In this document: positions 1 to 11,060 of the stretch, piece after piece | Position numbering within the stretch: the stretch's first letter is position 1 | Layout of the letters: each line of letters begins with the position of its first letter | Origin: Phytophthora colocasiae | Lineage: Eukaryota > Oomycota > Peronosporomycetes > Peronosporales > Peronosporaceae | DNA length: 64,000 bases | Assembly: GCA_018806915.1 (NCBI GenBank) | Contig: JAGKQI010000078.1 | Location: forward strand, 930,001-994,000 | Direction of reading: 5' to 3' | Translations under genes and position numbers: made by a program | The notes under the pieces: generated by a model | Databases searched by the model: none | The model's input: the letters and a program-made list of their open reading frames with translations, nothing else | What the model was told of the DNA's origin: nothing

Positions 1-3000
1 CACGGTTTTCATTGTTCGCGGTGGCAACAGCCCATAATCTTGTTTCCCGCCGTGCGACTTAGCACGCTTACAGACAATGCACTTCCGTACAAACTGGTCG
101 ATGGTGGTCTCCATGCTAGGCCAGTAGAACGTGATCCTCATCGTCTTGTACTGCCTTTCGCTCGCAGGGTGTCCGAGGTTCTGATGGTACCACGAGATGA
201 GGTCGTCACGCAGGGTCTCTGGGGCAATCACTCTCTTCTGGTACGCCACTAAGGTGCACCCTAGCAGTGGCATGAGCTGATAGTCCGGGTTGTTGTTGCC
301 GGCCATACACGCGGATTTAATCTTCATGATCATCTCATCAGCGTCTTGGTACTGTCGGAGAACAGGTCCATGCATTACGCACTCAATGGCTTCGGTCGCT
401 GCGCAGATCTCCTCGTACAGTGACTTGCCCTCGTCCATCGCGAAACGCATGCGCGAGAAGGCATCAGCGCCTACGTTCTTCACGCCTTCAATGTAGTGTA
501 GAGAAAGTCGATATTCAGACAGAAGCAGCTTCCAGCGTTTGACTCGGAGACTCGTCTCGGTAGGATAGATTAGATTCTTGTGATCAGTGTGCACCACCAC
601 CGGAAAGCCGAGTAGCATCGTCCGATACTCACGTAGCAGCTCGACGATCGAAAGCAGTTCCAGCTCCATCGTAGTATAGTTGATCTGGTGTTTGTTCAAC
701 GTTCTTGAATAGCACGCAAGGATCTTCGTCTCCTGCATCACTAATCCACCGAGTTGTGTCCCGCTCGCGTCCGCGTACAGCTGGAACGGCTTGTCAAAGT
801 CTGGGAAGGACAACAGCACGGCTTCAGCAAAAGCTCGTTGTATGGCTCGAAAAGCCTCGGTGTCACTGGGTAGCCACGTGAACGGGACCTTGCTGCTTGT
901 AAACCTGTGCAGCGGTTTGCACAGTGTAATCTTGTTCGGCACCATGTCCCTGTAGTAATTGATCATGCCCAGGAAGCGTCGCAACTCCTTACGATTGCGC
1001 GGCTACCGCAATCTGCTGAATGGCCTGTATCTTCTTAGCCTGAGGCTTCACACCTCCGCTGAGAGCGTGTAGCCTAAATAGTCCACTTCTGCTCGTAAAA
1101 TGTGGCACTTCTTTCCATTCAGAGTGACATTGTAGCTCTCCCAAGCGCTCGAACACGATGCGCAAGTGTTCCAGTGCTCTTCTTCGTCCTTCGAGAACAC
1201 CAAAATATCATCCAAGTAGACAACGACGAACTCCAAGTCACCGACGATCCTTTCCATGCACGCCTGGTACTCGTCCGGGGCCGTCGAGATGCCCATCGGA
1301 AGGCGCTTGTACTGGAACTTGCCGAACGGCAGACAGAATGCAGTTAGCGGGCGGCTCTGCTTTATGCCAGTCTCCCGCATAGCAGCCAAGGTTAGCATCG
1401 AACGTCGAGATGCACTTTGCCTTGGCAAGTCGCATCAAAATCTCGCGGATACGCGGCACGTAGTATGGACTCCTGCGCAAGAACTTGTTAAGCCATCTGT
1501 AGTCGATAAGTAGTCGCAGTGAGCCATCTTTCTTTACCAGGAAGAACGCGGAGACGCCATTTCAGAATCGTAAATCTGCTCCAGCACATCAGCGTTAATT
1601 AGGCGTTGAATCACTTCCTTAGCTTTCTCTTCCTGGCTACGTGGGGATAGCGTAGGGCTTCGCATGCACCGGCTTGTAGTCAGGCGAGATCGGGATCAAG
1701 TAGTCGTCAAAACGCATGCGTCCTAAGTGTCCATCGTATAGCTTCTGGTGCTTCACCAACAAGTCCAAGTACTTCTGAGCAAGTTCACCATCCTGGAGTT
1801 CTGGCAGCAGCTGCTCGGGTTGGACAGCACCATCAGCGATCTCTTTTCGTCTCATCCGGGTACAAGTCCTCCTGTTGTGCATCTTGCTCACTTGTTTCAT
1901 GCCCTTTGATCCACCACGACCGGTATTTAAAACGATAACTGTTCTCGTCCCACTGAACCACTTTGTCTTTGAAATTGAGTATCAGGCCGAGGGCGTTCAT
2001 AATGTCTCGGCCGATCACCATTGCATCGTGGCTGTCTTCGATCACCTCGAAACGGTGAGTGATAACGGAGTCTGACTTCAGTGTCGGGATGGTAAACTGC
2101 ACCATCGTCGTTCCACCACTGGTAACGGAACCGCTCATCGTCTCAAAGACAGTTGGAGATGCAGGGATAAACTTCCTCCCGAGGTTCACATTGGCTGTTA
2201 GCGTTGCGCCGTTGATGATGCTCTTGGATGCACCACTGTCCAACAGAGCGTCAAATACCTGACCGCCGCGTTTTAGTTTTACCGGAATACGCAATGGAGC
2301 ACTTGTTGGGCGTTCCTCCTTCGTCACTAGTCCGATAAACTTGAACTCATCACTTGCATCTGAGTCTGAGTCCGATACTGAGTCCTTGCGGATGCGGGGG
2401 TACCGAGTTTTGCGCTTTCCTGAGGAGGATGGCTTCTGTCTCGACGAGCTTTTGCTCCCCTCCTTCTTTTTCACAGTGTAGCAGTCGCTGGTATTGTGCG
2501 AGTTCGATTTGTGGAACGAACACCACTTGTCGCCTTTAGCCTTCCGCTCCGAGCGATCACCGTTCTTCTTGCGGTCTTTATTCTGACTTTTGGAGTTGTT
2601 CCTATCTCCCTGTTGATCCTTGGTCCGACCATTGTGCTGCTTTCCATGCTTCTGCTCGCGTGTCACTAGCTGCTGTTCAGCTTTCTCAATACGCGAAAAA
2701 TAAAGCACAAGCTCGCTGAACCGATCGTGCACGATGCCTGCTGCAGCCAGCTTCTCTTGCCATGCTCGTGGCATTCCTCGTTTGAGGTAACGGCACTGCT
2801 GTACCTCAGGTACTTCTTCAGCGTTCAGCGGTAGCTCGGCGAACATACGGACGTTCTCCTTCAGGCGCTGGGAGAACTTGGCGACAGTCTCGTCGCGCTG
2901 TTTCTTCATGGTCCAGAGCTCGTTATCCAAGTCTTCACTAAAGTCCGCAGGGACCGTCAGCAGGCCAACGTCCGAGAAGAACTCTTGAAGCTCCTTCCCG

Positions 3001-3265
3001 TATTGACAGCGTCAATGGCGGCTTGCTCTACGTCAGACTCCCAACTCCGTCGATCAGCGCGACCAAGTTGTGAGCCTTCTGCTCGTCCGTCCATTGCTTC
3101 TTCCGAGCGAGACTGCGGGCTGACTGGTCCATTTGAGCCAGTCGCGAGCACTTCCTCCTTGAAACTTCGATCTTGATGGTAGCCGTCTCCGCAGGAACGT
3201 CAGCGGTAGCGGGCGTGATCACCAAAGTGGTAGGTTACGAACTCAGCCTTGTTCGATCGCCCCAT
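1..3265 (-). pseudogene. gypsy gag-pol remnants, copy 1
   Basis: The frames are broken several times. One open stretch (2930-1833) carries the gag C-terminus with a CCHC-like knuckle (C-S-F-H ... S-D-C) and an aspartic protease with the LLDSGASKS motif. 1428-1048 carries the reverse-transcriptase catalytic box YLDDILVFS. Gag would start at 3265 by alignment with copy 2 but is interrupted near 3040 and 3160. RNase H and integrase segments lie below 1000 and are also interrupted. The copy is not coding as written. It is either decayed or affected by consensus errors in homopolymers. Confidence 0.85.
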
Positions 3266-3314
3266 GATAAGGCGGTTGGTTGATTCCTTATTTCCGATTT
3301 CCAAATTTCAAGTT

Positions 3315-3598
3315 TGATATATCAAATGACACGCCCGTGGCTTCTTGCAGAGAGGCGAATCTGGCACCGTAGTCCTTGCTTGAGAGGGGCTGCGATGTAG
3401 AAGGTAAAATGGAGAATGAATTTATAGATTAGAGTGCCTCGTGCGCTAGCCTACTTCATGCTAGTTCCTACTCTGACAATCTGTGGCCCGTACATGTATC
3501 CAGGAGTCTTCCACAAGAAGTAGCTACTCCCACAATTCCACCACCTGCAAGGAGTGGTGCTCCCACCTGCCAAGTGTGGTGCTCCTCACCCGTAATCA
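3315..3598 (-). repeat. LTR shared by the two tandem gypsy copies
   Basis: About 284 bp, almost identical to 7656-7935. On the minus strand it begins TGATTACGGG and appears to end GATATATCA, so TGAT/ATCA are the likely termini. The start lies just after a purine tract (GGGGGAGCA) that fits a polypurine tract at the end of copy 2. The inner end is inferred, because no classical TGG primer-binding site follows directly. Confidence 0.7.
3406..3420 (-). promoter_or_regulatory. Inr-like core promoter in the gypsy LTR
   Basis: On the minus strand, CTATAAAT is followed at once by TTCATTCTCCATTTT. The second part fits the oomycete initiator/flanking-promoter consensus TCATTYYNCAWTTT. Placement inside the LTR, upstream of gag, is right for a retrotransposon transcription start. 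The same element recurs in the second LTR. Confidence 0.6.
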
Positions 3599-3599
3599 T

Positions 3600-6500
3600 G
3601 CTCCCCCATGATGTTGTGCTAGCTAGCACGGAAGATTCGGCGCAAACTGACTTGCTGAAGCGAAGTCGCCTTTGTCCAAGGTCACTGTGCCGTTGTTGTG
3701 CACGGTCTTGATCGGGAATGGGCCAGTCAGACGCGCTTGAGCTTGGCCCGAAAGTGTTTAGGATCCGTAGCATCACTTGGTCCCCGGGCTTGTAGAAGTG
3801 CTCGAGACGCTTGTCGTTCTCGCGATCGTTGTCGGCAAGAATTGCATTGAATCTTCGCTTTGATAAAGTAGCTCCAGTTAGCGTCGTACAATTGGCGCGA
3901 GATCATATCTTGTCCGAAGATGAGCTGGCCAGGAGAAGCATTGAGGATGCTATGATAGTTGGCTCGGACAGCAAAGCTGCGTAGTAGATCACCTTCCTCC
4001 AGTCTGCTCCTTCGTGACAGCGGAGGATGTTTCCAATCTCGAGGTGTACTCGTTCACAGATCGCGCATTTGCTTGTGGGTTCTTTGCCGTAATTGGCTTG
4101 GCTGTAATTCCGTAGCTTCGAAGTAGCTCTTGGAACTCTTCACCGGTAAACTCTGGTCCCTGATCATGTACCACCTTGCGAGGTCTCGGGTATCGACAGA
4201 GCCATTCACGGTCGAAGCTTTCAGCCGTTGTAAGCGATTCTTTGTCGGGTTGGACGCCGACCTCCAGCCAACGGGTCGCCTGGTCGATCATGGTGATCCC
4301 GTAGCCTTTTCCTTCGTAAGGTCCGATAAGATCGACGTGAACAACGTCAAATGGGTTCACGGTTTTCATTGTTCGCGGTGGCAACAGCCCATAATCTTGT
4401 TTCCGCCGTGCGACTTGGCACGCTACAGACAATGCACTTCCGTACAAACTGGTCGATGGTGGTCTCCATGCTAGGCCAGTAGAACGTGATCCTCATCGTC
4501 TTGTACTGCCTTTCGCTCGCAGGGTGTCCGAGGTTCTGATGGTACCACGAGATGAGGTCGTCACGCAGGGTCTCTGGGGCAATCACTCTCTTCTGGTACG
4601 CCACTAAGGTGCACCCTAGCAGTGGCATGAGCTGATAGTCCGGGTTGTTGTTGCCGGCCATACACGCGGATTTAATCTTCATGATCATCTCATCAGCGTC
4701 TTGGTACTGTCGGAGAACAGGTCCATGCATTACGCACTCAATGGCTTCGGTCGCTGCGCAGATCTCCTCGTACAGTGACTTGCCCTCGTCCATCGCGAAA
4801 CGCATGCGCGAGAAGGCATCAGCGCCTACGTTCTTCACGCCTTCAATGTAGTGTAGAGAAAGTCGATATTCAGACAGAAGCAACTTCCAGCGTTTGACTC
4901 GAGACTCGTCTCGGTAGGATAGATTAGATTCTTGTGATCAGTGTGCACCACCACCGGAAAGCCGAGTAGCATCGTCCGATACTCACGTAGCAGCTCGACG
5001 ATCGAAAGCAGTTCCAGCTCCATCGTAGTATAGTTGATCTGGTGTTTGTTCAACGTTCTTGAATAGCACGCAAGGATCTTCGTCTCCTGCATCACTAATC
5101 CACCGAGTTGTGTCCTGCTCGCGTCCGCGTACAGCTGGAACGGCTTGTCAAAGTCTGGGAAGGACAACAGCACGGCTTCAGCAAAGCTCGTTGTATGGCT
5201 CGAAAGCCCGGTGTCACTGGGTAGCCACGTAGAACGGGACCTTGTTGCTTGTAAACCTGTGCAGCGGTTTGCACAGTGTAGTCTTTGTTCGGCACCATGT
5301 CCCTGTAGTAATTGATCATGCCCAGGAAGCGTCGTAACTCCTTACGATTGCGCGGCACCGCAATCGCTGAATGGCCTGTATCTTCTTAGCCTGAGGCTTC
5401 ACACCTCCGCTGAGAGCGTGTAGCCTAAATAGTCCACTTCTGCTCGTAAAATGTGGCACTTCTTTCCATTCAGAGTGACATTGTAGCTTTCCCAAGCGCT
5501 CGAACACGATGCGCAAGTGTTCCAGGTGCTCTCTTCTTCGTCCTTCGAGAACACCAAAATATCATCCAAGTAGACAACGACGAACTCAAGTCACCGACGA
5601 TCCTTTCCATGCACGCCTGGTACTCGTCCGGGGCCGTCGAGATGCCCATCGGAAGGCGCTTGTACTGGAAACTTGCCGAACGGCAGACAGAATGCAGTTA
5701 GCGGGCGGCTCTGCTTCGCCAGTCTCCGCATAGCAGCCAAGGTTAGCATCGAACGTCGAGATGCACTTTGCCTTGGCAAGTCGCATCAAAATCTCGCGGA
5801 TACGCGGCACGTAGTATGGACTCTGCGCAAGAACTTGTTAAGCCATCTGTAGTCGATAAGTAGTCGCAGTGAGCCATCTTTCTTTACCAGGAAGAACGCG
5901 GAGACGCCATTTCAGAATCGTAAATCTGCTCCAGCACATCAGCGTTAATTAGGCGTTGAATCACTTAGCTTTCTCTTCCTGGCTACGTGGGATAGCGTAG
6001 GGCTTCGCATGCACCGGCTTGTAGTCAGGCGAGATCGGGATCAAGTAGTCGTCAAAACGCATGCGTCCTAAGTGTCCATCGTATAGCTTCTGGTGCTTCA
6101 CCAACAAGTCCAAGTACTTCTGAGCAAGTTCTGCATCCTGAGTTCTGGCAGCAGCTGCTCGGGTTGGACAGCACCATCAGCGATCTCTTTCGTCTCATCC
6201 GGGTACAAGTCCTCCTGTTGTGCATCTTGCTCACTTGTTTCAGGCGCCCTTTTGATCCACCACGACCGGTATTTAAACGATAACTGTTCTCGTCCCACTG
6301 AACCACTTTGTCTTTGAAATTGAGTATCAGGCCGAGGGCGTTCATAATGTCTCGGCCGATCACCATTGCATCGTGGTTGTCTTCGATCACCTCGAAACGG
6401 TGAGTGATAACGGAGTCTGACTTCAGTGTCGGGATGGTAAACTGCACCATCGTCGTTCCACCACTGGTAACGGAACCGCTCATCGTCTCAAAGACAGTTG

Positions 6501-6811
6501 GAGATGCAGGATAAACTTCTCCCGAGGTTCACATTGGCTGTTAGCGTTGCGCCGTTGATGATGCTCTTGGATGCACCACTGTCCAACAGAGCGTCAAATA
6601 CCTGACCGCCGCGTTTTAGTTTTACCGGAATACGCAATGGAGCACTTGTTGGGCGTTCCTCCTTCGTCACTAGTCCGATAAACTTGAACTCATCACTTGC
6701 ATCTGAGTCTGAGTCCGATACTGAGTCCTTGCGATGCGGGGGTACCGAGTTTTGCGCTTTCCTGAGGAGGATGGCTTGTCTCGACGAGCTTTTGCTCCTC
6801 CTTCTTTTCAC
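3600..6811 (-). pseudogene. gypsy Pol remnants (protease, RT, RNase H, integrase), copy 2
   Basis: Broken into several frames. 6811-6052: aspartic protease with LLDSGASKS. About 5980-5450: reverse transcriptase, including the FLVKK-type and YLDDI regions. 5173-4835: RNase H (LYADAS, TDHKNL). 4883-3989: integrase with the HHCC zinc domain (H-P-A-S-E-R ... C-I-V-C) and the DDE core (HVDLIGPY, HDQGPEF). The integrase C-terminal segment continues in another frame to about 3620. At least five frameshifts are needed to read through, so no intact Pol is present. Confidence 0.85.
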
Positions 6812-7605
6812 AGTGTAGCAGTCGCTGGTATTGTGCGAGTTCGATTTGTGGAATGAACACCACTTGTCGCCTTTAGCCTTCCGCTCGAGCGATCACCGTT
6901 CTTCTTGCGGTCTTTATTCTGACTTTTGGAGTTGTTCCTATCTCCCTGTTGATCCTTGGTCCGACCATTGTGCTGCTTTCCATGCTTCTGCTCGCGTGTC
7001 ACCAGCTGCTGTTCAATTTTCTCAATACGCGAAAAATAAAGCACAAGCTCGCTGAACCGATCGTGCACGATGCCTGCTGCAGCCAGCTTCTCTTGCCATG
7101 CTCGTGGCATTCCTCGTTTGAGGTAACGGCACTGCTGTACCTCAGGTACTTCTTCAGCGTTCAGCGGTAGCTCGGCGAACATACGGACGTTCTCCTTCAG
7201 GCGCTGGGAGAACTTGGCGACAGTCTCGTCGCGCTGTTTCTTCATGGTCCAGAGCTCGTTATCCAAGTCTTCACTAAAGTCCGCAGGGACCGTCAGCAGG
7301 CCAACGTCCGAGAAGAACTCTTCGAAGCTCCTTCCCGTATTGACAGCGTCAATGGCGGCTTGCTCTACGTCAGACTCCAACTCTCCGTCGATCAGCGCGA
7401 CCAAGTTGTGAGCCTTCTGCTCGTCCGTCCATTGCTTCTTCCGAGCGAGACTGCGGAATTGACTGGTCCATTTGAGCCAGTCGCGAGCACTTCCTCCTTG
7501 AAACTTCGGGATCTTGATGGTAGCCGTCTCCGCAGGAACGTCAGCGGTAGCGGGCGTGATCACCAAAGTGTAGGTTACGAACTCAGCCTTGTTCGATCGC
7601 CCCAT
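6808..7605 (-). CDS. gypsy Gag polyprotein, copy 2
   Basis: 265-residue open frame starting at an ATG about 50 bp inside the LTR. It has a retrotransposon gag core (WLKWTSQFRSLA and the TMKKQRDETVAKFSQRLKENV helix region) and a basic, charged C-terminal part leading to the knuckle. The frame is lost just before the CCHC-like motif (W-C-S-F-H). The codons continue in another frame into protease, so Gag and Pol were probably one ORF before a frameshift. Copy 1 has the same gag with additional breaks. Confidence 0.85.
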   Translation of the reverse strand: MGRSNKAEFVTYTLVITPATADVPAETATIKIPKFQGGSARDWLKWTSQFRSLARKKQWTDEQKAHNLVALIDGELESDVEQAAIDAVNTGRSFEEFFSDVGLLTVPADFSEDLDNELWTMKKQRDETVAKFSQRLKENVRMFAELPLNAEEVPEVQQCRYLKRGMPRAWQEKLAAAGIVHDRFSELVLYFSRIEKIEQQLVTREQKHGKQHNGRTKDQQGDRNNSKSQNKDRKKNGDRSSGRLKATSGVHSTNRTRTIPATATL

Positions 7606-7655
7606 GATAAGGCGGTTGGTTGATTCCCTTATTTCCGATTTCCAAATTTCAAGTT

Positions 7656-7935
7656 TGATATATCAAAATGACACGCCCGTGGCTTGCAGAGAGGCGAATC
7701 TGGCACCGTAGTCCTTGCTTGAGAGGGGCTGCGATGTAGAAGGTAAAATGGAGAATGAATTTATAGATTAGAGTGCCTCGTGCGCTAGCCTACTTCATGC
7801 TAGTTCCTACTCTGACAATCTGTGGCCCGTACATGTATCCAGGAGTCTTCCACAAGAAGTAGCTACTCCCACAATTCCACCACCTGCAAGGAGTGGTGCT
7901 CCCACCTGCCAAGTGTGGTGCTCTCACCCGTGTCA
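7656..7935 (-). repeat. Outer (5') LTR of the gypsy array
   Basis: About 280 bp, nearly identical to the shared LTR. Homology to that LTR stops at the TGA on the minus strand at 7935, which sets the insertion boundary. An Inr copy lies at 7745-7759. Confidence 0.75.
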
Positions 7936-8303
7936 CAATCGCTCCTGCTACAGGTGCAGCCGCCAGTGTATTCCACATATCTCTCTTGTCTCGAATTTCT
8001 TCCATTCCGAACGCCGCCACTCGAAAAAAACACGTAACCAATGCGATTCGACCTGCCGTCTCTAGCACGAGCACCTTAGCGTGATAATAGTCGCTGTTGC
8101 TTCGGAGCTGCTCGTATCCCTTCCACTAGAGCCAGAACTGATCCGAAGATGGTGCCGTAGACGAATCCCGTCCCGGTGGAGTCCGAAATTGAGCGGCCGA
8201 TACGTTGCAATCGAGCTTTGGGGGTCTGTAGCAGTCGTTTATCATGACGATCACCCTTTGGGGGTAGAATGAGAGAGGAAGGATCCAGGAGGTCAAGTGT
8301 CAT
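7936..8303 (-). pseudogene. Tim17/Tim22/Tim23-family mitochondrial membrane protein, 3' end lost to gypsy LTR
   Basis: An ATG at 8303 opens a frame with a glycine-rich membrane segment typical of the Tim17/22/23 (and NDUFA11-like) family: STGTGFVYGTIFGSVLALVEG. It stops at 8076. A +1/-1 shift near 8085 leads to a second frame that reads GRIALVTCFFRVAAFGMEE and IRDKRDMWN, matching the second half of such proteins. That frame runs into the LTR at 7935. Family proteins sit in the mitochondrial inner membrane, in import channels or complex I assembly. Here the last part and the stop codon are replaced by LTR, and the single frameshift may be a sequencing error. The exact family member is not resolved. 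Confidence 0.6.
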
Positions 8304-8567
8304 GCAAAAGTGGTTTTCTTCAATGAGGAGAAGAAGAAGGCGTATTTATGGGGCTGGGTTTTAAGGACAATTAATTGGTTTATGAATTTCATTCAAAAAT
8401 TGTCAAAGGCTAGTGGCGTGTAGAGTTGAATATGGTGCATCTTTTGAATATATTTTTAAAAGAACGATCAACAACTCTTATTCTGATTCTCGCGTTAAAC
8501 TTTTCAGAATCAAATGGATGTATTACTCTTTCAACATCACTATTGCCACATTGGCCGGTTGATATGG

Positions 8568-11060
8568 CTAGATGCGTCCTAGAGACGCCATGCGGCTTTC
8601 TTCCTTGTTTTGATAAGCCTCCACTCCGTCAAGTGGCAAGAGAGATACCACTCCTTTCTTCTTACTCACCTCAAACACCCGAACACGCCCATAAACTTGA
8701 TCCTCTTCATCATCACCCTCGTCTTCACTATCGCGCTGGCTTCCATTGGTGAGAATATCCAGAAAATGCAGATCGTGGGAAATCAACACGACTGCTCCTT
8801 GATATCTTCGCAGCGCCTCACCCAACAACTGAATTGTGTTCATGTCCAAATGGTTCGTCGGTTCATCAAGCAGCAACACGTGCGGGGGATACGGGAAAGT
8901 GGCTGAAGCCAGTCCCACACGCACCAATTGTCCACCCGATAGAGCATTCAACGGGACTGCTACGGCAGTATCACCAGTAATTCCAAAACTACTTAAGTGT
9001 GCCCTTATCTTCCCATGGTTGGCCACTCCTGGTCCAACTCCAAAGTCCGTGGATTGTGCTCCTTCATCCGTTTGTAGTCGTGTCTCCAGTAGTTCAATTG
9101 GCGTAAGGTTTTGAGACCATTCCTGACGTTTAAGGTCCTCCACGTTATGCTGCATGAGTGACGCAATTCTTGCCCCGTGGAAGTAGTTCACCTTCCCTTG
9201 TTTTGGCTCCAACCCTTTGTTTAACAGCTTCATGAACGTCGTTTTACCAGCACCGTTACGCCCCACAAGCACCACCTTGTCTCCGTAATTGATGGTGAGA
9301 TTGAGCTTGTCCAGTACCAGAGGCATCTTTGGCTTGTCAGTACCAATGGAAGAAGAATCGTACTGGAAAGACACGTTCTCCATCGAAATCATAGTCGTGT
9401 CGTCAAGCTTGGTGAGATTCCGGATCTGAGGAGGACTGTTAGAGAAGATCCGCCATGTTGAACTGCCTCCTTCGGCGACGTCGTACTTAGCTTGGTCTTC
9501 AGCCTGATCTAGTTTCGTAAGAAAATATCCAGCACGATCTCGACTCACTTTGAAGCGAGTGCCTTTCGCACTCCGTTCGTTGCCGATTCGGTCCATTTTC
9601 TTCTTCTTTGAAGCTGCAACTTGCATCTTTTTATCATCCTTCGACCGGGATGCTTGCTGGTTGATCTTGGACACCATCGCAGTCATCTGCTCCGTCTTTT
9701 TATCCAGTTTCGTCTGCAAGCGAGCGTTGAACTGCCGCTTCCGAGCCATAGCCAACTCGAACGAATCGTACGTGCCTTCATAGTAAGCTAGTGTTTTGTC
9801 GTAACCACGAAAGAAGATGGTCTCTTCCGTCACTGCATTCAAGAAGAACCGGTCATGCGATACAACTATAAGCGTTACTGGAGTCCCAAGAACACCGTCG
9901 AGAGTGAGAAGGTAGTTCTTCAGCCACAGAATTGACGGCATATCCAAGTGATTCGTCGGTTCGTCCAGCAGCAAGAAGTCTGGTTCCATAAACAGCACAC
10001 GAGCCAACAGAATCCGGACTTGCCAACCACCACTCAACGACGACAAGGAAGCGTCTTGCTTGTCTGAATTAACCCCCATACTCGCTAGAATCCTTCGAGC
10101 TCGAGCTTCCATTGACGCTTCGTCCAGTATCTTCAACTCCTGCTGGAACTGCTCCATCTTCAGGTGAATTTCATGCAAAATATCCGTCTCCTTCGCAATA
10201 GTCACACTTTCGTGCTCCTCATCACCTGACAAGGTAAATTCCAGCTTCTGACGTAATTCTGTTGTCTTGTGTTCGGCTTCCAGCAGTCTGAGCCTCGCAT
10301 CTTTTCCTCTCATTCCACTTCTCTTGATAGCTATTTTACTAGCCGCTTCTTGAGCTTGTTCTGCCTCCATCACTTGAATCGCTAGTAGCGTATGCAGTAA
10401 TTCGGCCTTGTACGACGCAAACTTCTTGTCTCTATCATTTGATGGTCCCAATAGCACTTTTTGCAGGAAATTAATTTTGAACTGCAATTCACTAACCCTC
10501 GTATCGGCACTCAAAACTGTACGCAGTACAGATTGCTGTGCAGTTTCTGCTGTCAATGACGACGTGTCCAATTGGTTTACGTACAGAATCTTGAGAGAAG
10601 CCGGAAGTCCTTCCACCAATCCATCCGCTAAAGCAGTGAGCAGTGTCGACTTGCCAATACCATTGGGTCCCACCAACCCATAACGAGTTCCGTAGTTGAG
10701 CTTCAATTGAGTATCTCGCAGCAATTCCACTACTCCAGTAGGATCTGAATTGTCATCAGACGATGGAGTTCCGATAGCCAACGTGAATTGGTTGAGTAAA
10801 ACATTCTTGCCGAACTCGTCGAATGTCACAGTGTGGAATCGACTTTGCTGCGAAGTTGCAATGATAACGGGAGCTTTGGGGGTGGTGGATGGAGCTTCGG
10901 GGGAATCAGAGGAGGCAGTTGACTTGGAAGGCCGTTTGGAGCGCTTTTCACCGCGTTTTTTGCTACGTTTTTCCTTACGAGAGAGCGATGCACTGAGGTC
11001 GAGTGGTGAGTTAGAGACGGCATTGCGGCCTCCGTCCAGACGGTGCATAGTGGGAAGCAT
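8568..11060 (-). CDS. ABC-F family ATPase (GCN20/EF3-like soluble ABC protein)
   Basis: About 830 residues with two ABC ATPase domains and no membrane segments, the ABCF layout. Domain 1: Walker A GPNGIGKST, signature LSGGW, Walker B FLLLDEPTNHLD. Then a charged linker (KKTEQMTAMVSKINQQASRSKDDKK). Domain 2: Walker A GRNGAGKTT, signature LSGGQ, Walker B VLLLDEPTNHLD. The N-terminus has a Lys/Arg-rich extension. ABCF proteins act on ribosomes in translation control. The open frame extends up to 11387, but the ATG at 11060 has A at -3 and starts the conserved-looking part, so it is preferred. 11108 is an alternative. No introns seen. Confidence 0.9.
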   Translation of the reverse strand: MLPTMHRLDGGRNAVSNSPLDLSASLSRKEKRSKKRGEKRSKRPSKSTASSDSPEAPSTTPKAPVIIATSQQSRFHTVTFDEFGKNVLLNQFTLAIGTPSSDDNSDPTGVVELLRDTQLKLNYGTRYGLVGPNGIGKSTLLTALADGLVEGLPASLKILYVNQLDTSSLTAETAQQSVLRTVLSADTRVSELQFKINFLQKVLLGPSNDRDKKFASYKAELLHTLLAIQVMEAEQAQEAASKIAIKRSGMRGKDARLRLLEAEHKTTELRQKLEFTLSGDEEHESVTIAKETDILHEIHLKMEQFQQELKILDEASMEARARRILASMGVNSDKQDASLSSLSGGWQVRILLARVLFMEPDFLLLDEPTNHLDMPSILWLKNYLLTLDGVLGTPVTLIVVSHDRFFLNAVTEETIFFRGYDKTLAYYEGTYDSFELAMARKRQFNARLQTKLDKKTEQMTAMVSKINQQASRSKDDKKMQVAASKKKKMDRIGNERSAKGTRFKVSRDRAGYFLTKLDQAEDQAKYDVAEGGSSTWRIFSNSPPQIRNLTKLDDTTMISMENVSFQYDSSSIGTDKPKMPLVLDKLNLTINYGDKVVLVGRNGAGKTTFMKLLNKGLEPKQGKVNYFHGARIASLMQHNVEDLKRQEWSQNLTPIELLETRLQTDEGAQSTDFGVGPGVANHGKIRAHLSSFGITGDTAVAVPLNALSGGQLVRVGLASATFPYPPHVLLLDEPTNHLDMNTIQLLGEALRRYQGAVVLISHDLHFLDILTNGSQRDSEDEGDDEEDQVYGRVRVFEVSKKKGVVSLLPLDGVEAYQNKEESRMASLGRI

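Larger units (their letters stand above)
1..3598 (-). mobile_element. Ty3/gypsy LTR retrotransposon, copy 1 (cut by window edge)
   Basis: Minus-strand element. Reading right to left it has the shared LTR (3315-3598), a gag start at 3265, protease, reverse transcriptase, RNase H and part of the integrase, which runs out of the window at base 1. The sequence is colinear and nearly identical with copy 2 (base 1 corresponds to about 4361). The two copies therefore form LTR-internal-LTR-internal, the product expected from recombination between LTRs of tandem insertions. Most differences from copy 2 are single-base insertions or deletions, which break the reading frames. Confidence 0.9.
3315..7935 (-). 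mobile_element. Ty3/gypsy LTR retrotransposon, copy 2 (full length with both LTRs)
   Basis: Minus-strand element about 4.6 kb long, bounded by LTRs at 7656-7935 and 3315-3598. The order is gag, protease, reverse transcriptase, RNase H, integrase, which is the Ty3/gypsy order (integrase last). The outer LTR end at 7935 lies inside a Tim17-family coding sequence. The other end of the tandem array is outside the window, so no target-site duplication can be checked. Confidence 0.92.

Noticed and set aside
41..51. APRRVLGQ in the secreted Thr/Lys-rich protein as an RXLR motif (coordinates are residue numbers 41-48 region)
   Set aside because: It lacks the final Arg and a following EER. A dibasic processing site explains it as well.
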